From the NCBI RefSeq assembly GCF_000733865.1, contig NZ_JPOK01000005.1, forward strand, positions 62,001 through 126,000: a DNA stretch of 64,000 bases, written 5' to 3'. Both the position numbers and the translations under genes were made by a program. This DNA comes from Mycoplasma buteonis (GTDB taxonomy: Bacteria > Bacillota_I > Bacilli_A > Mycoplasmatales > Metamycoplasmataceae). The notes beneath the pieces were generated by a model. That model was not told the DNA's origin. It saw only the letters and a program-made list of their open reading frames with translations, and did no database searches. Shown here one piece after another: positions 59,102 through 64,000 of this stretch; the stretch's first letter is position 1; each line of letters starts with the position of its first letter.

Positions 59102-61102
59102 TTAATTTTTAGTTATTAAATAATTAATTATTTCTGATCTTGAACTAATTATTTGAGTATGTTTTGTTGTCTTTTTTACTGGTTTATATTCAATTCATTT
59201 AACAGGAACTTTATAGTATTTATCATTTCCCGCTTTTACTGGAATATATTCCGTGTGTGGTATTTCTTTATGTCCGTATGCTGTTACATCAAAGTTCGCT
59301 TTATTTCCTATTTGTTTTTTGTTAGTAACATTATAAATGTTTATTCCGGTAGCTGATGGATGTTTTAAATCGTTATAATCACAATCAAATTTACCGGCAT
59401 TAATATCTGCTTCTATTTCTTCCATTGCGATATCTTCAAGAAAATCATTTTTTCAAACTTTTTTTGTTTTTTCTTCCATATACATAGGTATAGCAATAAA
59501 AGGTGCTAATGATTTAAATAAATTTTCAATACCTAATTTATAAGCTTTTAAAAACATTTGTTTTAAATTGGTAAAACAAAGTCCCATATCAGGAAAACTA
59601 TTAATATAATTGTTGAAATATTTTGGTGCGTGAAAGTTTAAAAGATTAGGTTTTTTTATTTTATGAATTTCTTCTTTTTTTGCCAATCAAAAATTATCGC
59701 CATCAGAAAAATCACGAGTTAGTAATATTTTTTCATATTGCTTTTGTGCTAGTGGTGTAAATAATAAACGATAATTTTTTTCATTAGTTCTATCAAAACA
59801 ATTAAATAAAGATTCAAATTTTAAGTTACCTAAAATAGGTTGGAAACTAGAATCGGAATTTACTGATTTTTTATATTCCTTTTGAAATTTTTGACTTTGC
59901 TTTTCGATAAATTTTTCAAGTTTATTTGAACTGAATTCATCAACCCTGTTAGGACTTCGTGAAAAGTTTAATTCAGGAATAAGATCATTAGAATAAAAAA
60001 GATCGTTGATTAAAGAATAATTTGGTGCTGGTGCGGTATATTGAGCTCTTAAAGTTTCTGTAAAAGTACGTCATTCTGATTTATATCCACCATTTCTTCA
60101 GACTTTTACTCTCTTTTTGTAAGTTATCTGTAATGAACCTTCATATGTTTTATCTAAATATTCCATTTTATTAGTTGAAAGATAGACAAAAGGAGAATTA
60201 TTTAAAAATCCTGATTGTACAAATTCAACTGCTGCTAGTTGATTTATTTCTTTTGAATATTTTTTTAAATTTTTAATGTATGTAATATCCATAACAGATT
60301 GACTTGTCTTATAATTCAAAGTAATAAAAGGAAAAATTTTATTAGCAATTTCTAAATAAATACCATCCATTTTACATAAATTAATTAAAGGACTTAAATT
60401 TTCTTTAACATGTTTATTTATTTGAGATAGATTTTGATTTATACCATCTAAGATACTTTTATCTTGTTTTTGAATTTTTCAAAAGCGTACTAATGGGACA
60501 ATTCCTTCAAAACTTAATAAAATTCATAATACAATGAAAAATATAGATGCAATATATGTGCTTTGATATCCGTCATTTGAATACAGATTAATTAAAAGAT
60601 ATGTTAAAGTAGTGATAATTGCTAAAAATAAAACAACTACAATGTGTAAAATTAATATTTTATTTTCTTTAAATTTACCTTTATGTTTTTTACTAAACAA
60701 CATAACAGAAGGCCAAACTATAATTGTTACTAAATTAAATATCAATAAAATAGTATTAAATCCAATTAAGATAAAAAATCAAGTTTCATAATCATAATAA
60801 TTATTTTCATTTTGTTTTATCTTAATAGATAAGTATAAAAATAAAATAGACAGTGTTGTTAAAAATATACTAAAAATGATTTGTCCTATAAAAGAATTTC
60901 TTTTATTTCTGCTATTTTTTTCTTGTGATGAAGCATTTTTTTGTTTGTTAGATACTTGTCTAAATTCATCTTCTAATTGGTGAGCTTTTTCCAAATCTAT
61001 TTGTGATTTTTCAGCTAAATAATTAAAATAATTTTCGATTTCATTTGAAATTTTAGGTTGATAAATTGCTTTGTAATCTTCTAAAAAGTTTTGATCTTCC
61101 AT
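59102..61102 (-). CDS. DUF3137-like membrane protein, 666 aa
   Basis: The protein begins with a charged coiled-coil-like stretch, followed by four hydrophobic segments between about residues 75 and 205, and a large soluble part. The segment with LKFESLFNCFDRTNEKNYRL and LLFTPLAQKQYEKIL resembles DUF3137 proteins, which in mollicutes are often next to lemA. AAGGGA precedes ATG 61102, 17 bases after the DUF262 stop, and lemA starts 10 bases after its own stop, so the three form one operon. The frame reads several TGA as Trp. Function unknown; the DUF3137 match is by pattern and order of genes only. Confidence 0.7.
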
Positions 61103-61118
61103 TTTATTCCCTTTATGT

Positions 61119-62990
61119 TTAAATATTAAAATCTTCAATAATTGTTTTAATTATGAATTTTCCTCGCTCTTGTATGTTCTGCTGCGTTCATTCATATATA
61201 GTTTCGTCATTACTATCTGACTTTTTGCTGTGCTGTTTAACATAATCTATAAATTCTTTTGTAATCATAAAATCTTTATATTTAGTATCTATTTCGTTAA
61301 TTTTTTCTGTAATAGTTTTATTAGATAATGTTGAATTTTTCGATCTAACAATGAATGTTAAATTACCAATTTTGTGTAAGTATTCAGCGTGACTTTCCTT
61401 ATTAAATATTTGTTCTCATTCTGGGTTCAATGTCTGAGGCATAATATGTTCTATTGTTAACTTGTCTGTTGTTTCTGTAATCGTTTGGTCTTTGCATAAA
61501 ATTTTTTCATATCTATAAAGGATGTAGTTATTAAATTTTTTAGTATAAATATCTTCACTTAATGTCTTTTCTAACACTATTTTGTCATAATGGTTTCTTC
61601 AAATAGATGAGTTTAGCACATCTACTGGATTTTCTGATTGCTCAATTAAATTTAAAATATTCGCTAGTTTATTAAAAATTTTAGAACGAGTTAAACCTGT
61701 TATTCAAAAATAAGTATAGTAATTCTCTAATTTTTTAATGAATTGAGTTTTTAAACTAATATTTTCATTTAATTTATCACTAAATTTTTCATTAAACATT
61801 AAAAGTGGTGATTTTCACTGCATATCAGGTATATAGTTATTCATTATTTTTAGTGTATTGATATATTCTATTTGATTATTAGTAGAAACTTGAGTTACAT
61901 CTATATCATTTTTATATATTTCAAAGAAGTTAAACATTTTATTAATAAAATCAATACCAGGTTTTATTAATGGTGACTCTTTATCAAGACTTTTTAATTT
62001 AAAAATATCTTCTTCAAATCAGTAATACAATGATTTTGACCCTGATTTTTTAGTATAGATAGCTCTTATTAATTCTAAAAATAAATCAAAATCAACTTTG
62101 TCTTTTTTATCTCTGTTTTTAAAGTTGTTTTCTATATATTCTCATTTTTTAGCGTAATCTTCTACAATTTTTGAATCATTTGCAGAAACATATCTTAAAT
62201 TAATTGTTTTTAAAATATCGGCATTTGATAATTTAACACCTCTATTGTTAATTATTGTAAATAGATTATACGCATCACTAATAGTATCGGTGTTAATTTT
62301 TGCAAAAATAATATTAGTTTTAAAAAATCTATATATGAATTTACTTAATAATTGTGGATTTCCAAAAACACTTTTTTCTTGATATTTTTCAATATTTAAC
62401 TTTATGTAATTTTTAATGCTATTAACAGCATTAAAAATTGATTTCATAGTTTCATCATTTTTAATCAGTTTTTTGATATCTTTTCTGTGAAGTTCTTCTT
62501 CGAGTTGTCCTTTAGTAGCTGCGACTATTAAATTTGAAAGTTGATCGTCAACAAAACTTTTTGTTTGGAAAGATATTCTTGGAATTGTTTTTGTTGAAAC
62601 ACCATCACCTGTGACTTCTTTAGCATATGCAAATTTTTCTTTCAAAAGCTCTACTAAGGCATCATACTTTTCGTTATCATTGAAATTGAAGGCTATTATA
62701 TCTATTAAACACAATCAAATTAAAATTAATGTTGTTAATCTTTGTTGTCCGTCTAATAAATAAAATTTATCATTAGAATTTTCAACATTACATAAAATAA
62801 TTGAACCTAAAAAATAATTATTTTGTTCATTAGTTTTGTATTCAATTTCAAAGAAATCAATTAAATCATCAAGTAGAGAATTAATTTGTTCTTCTTTTCA
62901 AACATATGGTCTTTGATACGAAGGAATAACATATGATTTATTTGAAAAGATATCTTGTACGTTGCTTTTACTTATATTAAAATTATTCAT
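61119..62990 (-). CDS. DUF262/DUF1524 protein (GmrSD-like nuclease)
   Basis: The 623-residue protein has both parts of GmrSD-type proteins. The N-terminal DUF262 domain shows IPSYQRPYVW (residues 22-31) and YLLDGQQRLTTL with DGQQR at 80-84, where this family binds and splits nucleotides. The C-terminal DUF1524 domain has the HNH-type motif IEHIMPQT (Glu514, His515) followed by HKIGNLTFI and NSTLSNKTI. Such proteins act as type IV restriction or related phage defence nucleases. AGGAA lies before ATG 62990. A 15-base A/T run lies about 30 bases upstream. It opens an operon with a DUF3137-like gene and lemA, an association I have not seen described. Confidence 0.85.
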
Positions 62991-63018
62991 TTGAGTTCCT
63001 TTTATATAATTACTTTAC

Positions 63019-63033
63019 AAAAAAAAAAAAAAA
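63019..63033 (-). repeat. homopolymer of 15 A (T on the coding strand) upstream of the DUF262 operon
   Basis: A run of 15 A on the plus strand lies 29 bases before the start codon at 62990, in the promoter or 5' leader. It is the longest homopolymer I saw in the window. Such runs change length readily by slippage. The rest of the gap 62991-63254 is AT-rich and holds no gene except the terminator at 63217. Confidence 0.7.
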
Positions 63034-63216
63034 CGGAAGCAAATGATTTTTTTTGATACATTTTTGAAAAATATTTTCATTTTTGATTTTAAATTAAAAT
63101 TTAATTAGTTGTAACTTAATATTTTTTAGAAAAATGATTTATTTTATTTCTAGCATCTTTGTTATCTGTGCGTAAAAGGAACTTTAATTTTGATAAAAAG
63201 CTTCATAAAATATAAA

Positions 63217-63246
63217 AAACACAATAGTGTTTAAACTACTGTGTTT
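63217..63246 (-). terminator. terminator of the right-edge surface protein
   Basis: AAACACAATAGT and ACTACTGTGTTT form a 12-base stem with one mismatch, with T6 following on the minus strand; it resembles the hairpin after obg. Confidence 0.75.
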
Positions 63247-63254
63247 ATTTTTTA

Positions 63255-64000
63255 TTATTTTTTAGATACTTTCACAATTATTCCTAATGTAGTTAACATT
63301 CCGACTGTGGCTAATGATAAGACTAATCATCATGGTCATTTTAGAATTTCATCTTTAGCTTCAGTAGGTTGCATTTTATGAATTGCACTTTGAATTACAT
63401 TTGAGAATGATTTTATGTTTTTATTTAAATCATTTAAGCGATCTATAACAGTTTTTGGTGCGGTATTATTAGCTTTTTGTGAAACCGCAATAATATCAAA
63501 GTATTTAGCGACTTTTAGTTCTAAAGTAGGTAAATCATATCCTGTGAAATCGTTTTTATGTAAGTCTTTAACAGTTTTCTCAAAAATAGATTGATCATTA
63601 TTTAAGATTGCATCAACTAGTTTGAGCTCAGCATCAGCTAAAACTAAATTACGTTTTAATGAAAATGTATCACGAGCAATATCTGTAAGAATATCTGATC
63701 TTAGTGAAGGATTTTTAACTGCTTCTTTTCCTTTTTCTATTGCAGATAGTAAATTATTTTTAGCTTGATTGTATGATTCTTCATCATTTATATCTGCATT
63801 CTTGTAATTATTTAGTGCATCAGCTAAACGATGTGCGTTAACAATTGTGTTTAACGCATTTTGATAATTATCTTTAGGTAATGAGAAATTATCTAGTTGA
63901 TTAATTAAGTTTTCTAAATCAGAAATTTTATCTTCACTGTAATTACGTGTTAAATCATGAATTTTAGCTAAAATTTGTGAAACTAAATCATCAGCAGCTT
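63255..64000 (-). CDS. C-terminal part of helical surface protein with membrane anchor
   Basis: The window holds the last 248 codons of a minus-strand gene that continues beyond the edge. The visible part consists of Lys/Asn/Ala/Asp-rich helices of the kind found in FIVAR-type surface repeats, followed by PTEAKDEILKWPWW, a membrane helix (LSLATVGMLTTLGIIV) and a short KVSKK tail. The end is organised like that of the lipase-domain protein at 44682. It is probably exposed at the surface. Signal peptide and N-terminal domains are outside the window. Confidence 0.75.

Overview
The window is a gene-dense, very AT-rich stretch of a mollicute chromosome. Almost every gene reads TGA as tryptophan (more than 20 times in the 1418-residue surface protein alone), only TAA and TAG end genes, lipoprotein signal peptides are abundant and the ribosomal set is minimal. 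The gene content (pullulanase, alpha-glucosidase, maltose phosphorylase, Bmp-type nucleoside ABC transporter, fused SecDF, no cell-wall genes) fits the Mycoplasma hominis group (Mycoplasmopsis/Metamycoplasma). I cannot name the species.

Layout. 1-9373: a P2-type cation ATPase (partial), two large lipoproteins, and between them an unusual cassette: a protein with a central hydrophobic hairpin (frameshifted) flanked by two copies of a small membrane protein (one frameshifted). 9381-16905: a GntR regulator followed by a four-gene alpha-glucan operon (pullulanase, alpha-glucosidase, maltose phosphorylase, beta-phosphoglucomutase) whose reading frames overlap. 17130-23407: nucleoside-type ABC importer (Bmp lipoprotein, ATPase with a six-helix membrane insert, two permeases). 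23586-28478: a lipoprotein under a palindromic operator, an RNase J paralogue without its metal ligands, a membrane protein and thioredoxin. 28731-37911: the S10-spc ribosomal operon from rpsJ to rplO, 20 genes, ending without secY. 38017-39891: a minus-strand accessory island with a membrane-anchored nucleotidyltransferase-like gene. 40197-40626: five tRNAs. 40754-44483: hrcA-grpE-dnaK with two CIRCE operators. 44682-48938: a giant surface protein with a class 3 lipase domain. 49128-58339: housekeeping genes (pgi, rRNA pseudouridine synthase, tmcAL, rpmF, ruvAB, secDF, obg). 58422-62990: a minus-strand operon of a DUF262/DUF1524 nuclease-like protein, a DUF3137-like membrane protein and a frameshifted LemA protein, preceded by a run of 15 A/T. 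The window ends inside another C-terminally anchored surface protein.

How the genes work together. The glucan operon would debranch and hydrolyse or phosphorolyse maltodextrins to glucose and glucose phosphates, which pgi passes into glycolysis. The Bmp transporter supplies nucleosides or related solutes. HrcA controls the heat-shock operon through CIRCE. Two signals span several loci: promoters placed so that the transcript should start at the ATG (at least five genes), and frame-breaking single-base changes in four genes, three of them in clear homopolymer runs, which are either phase switches, decay or assembly errors.
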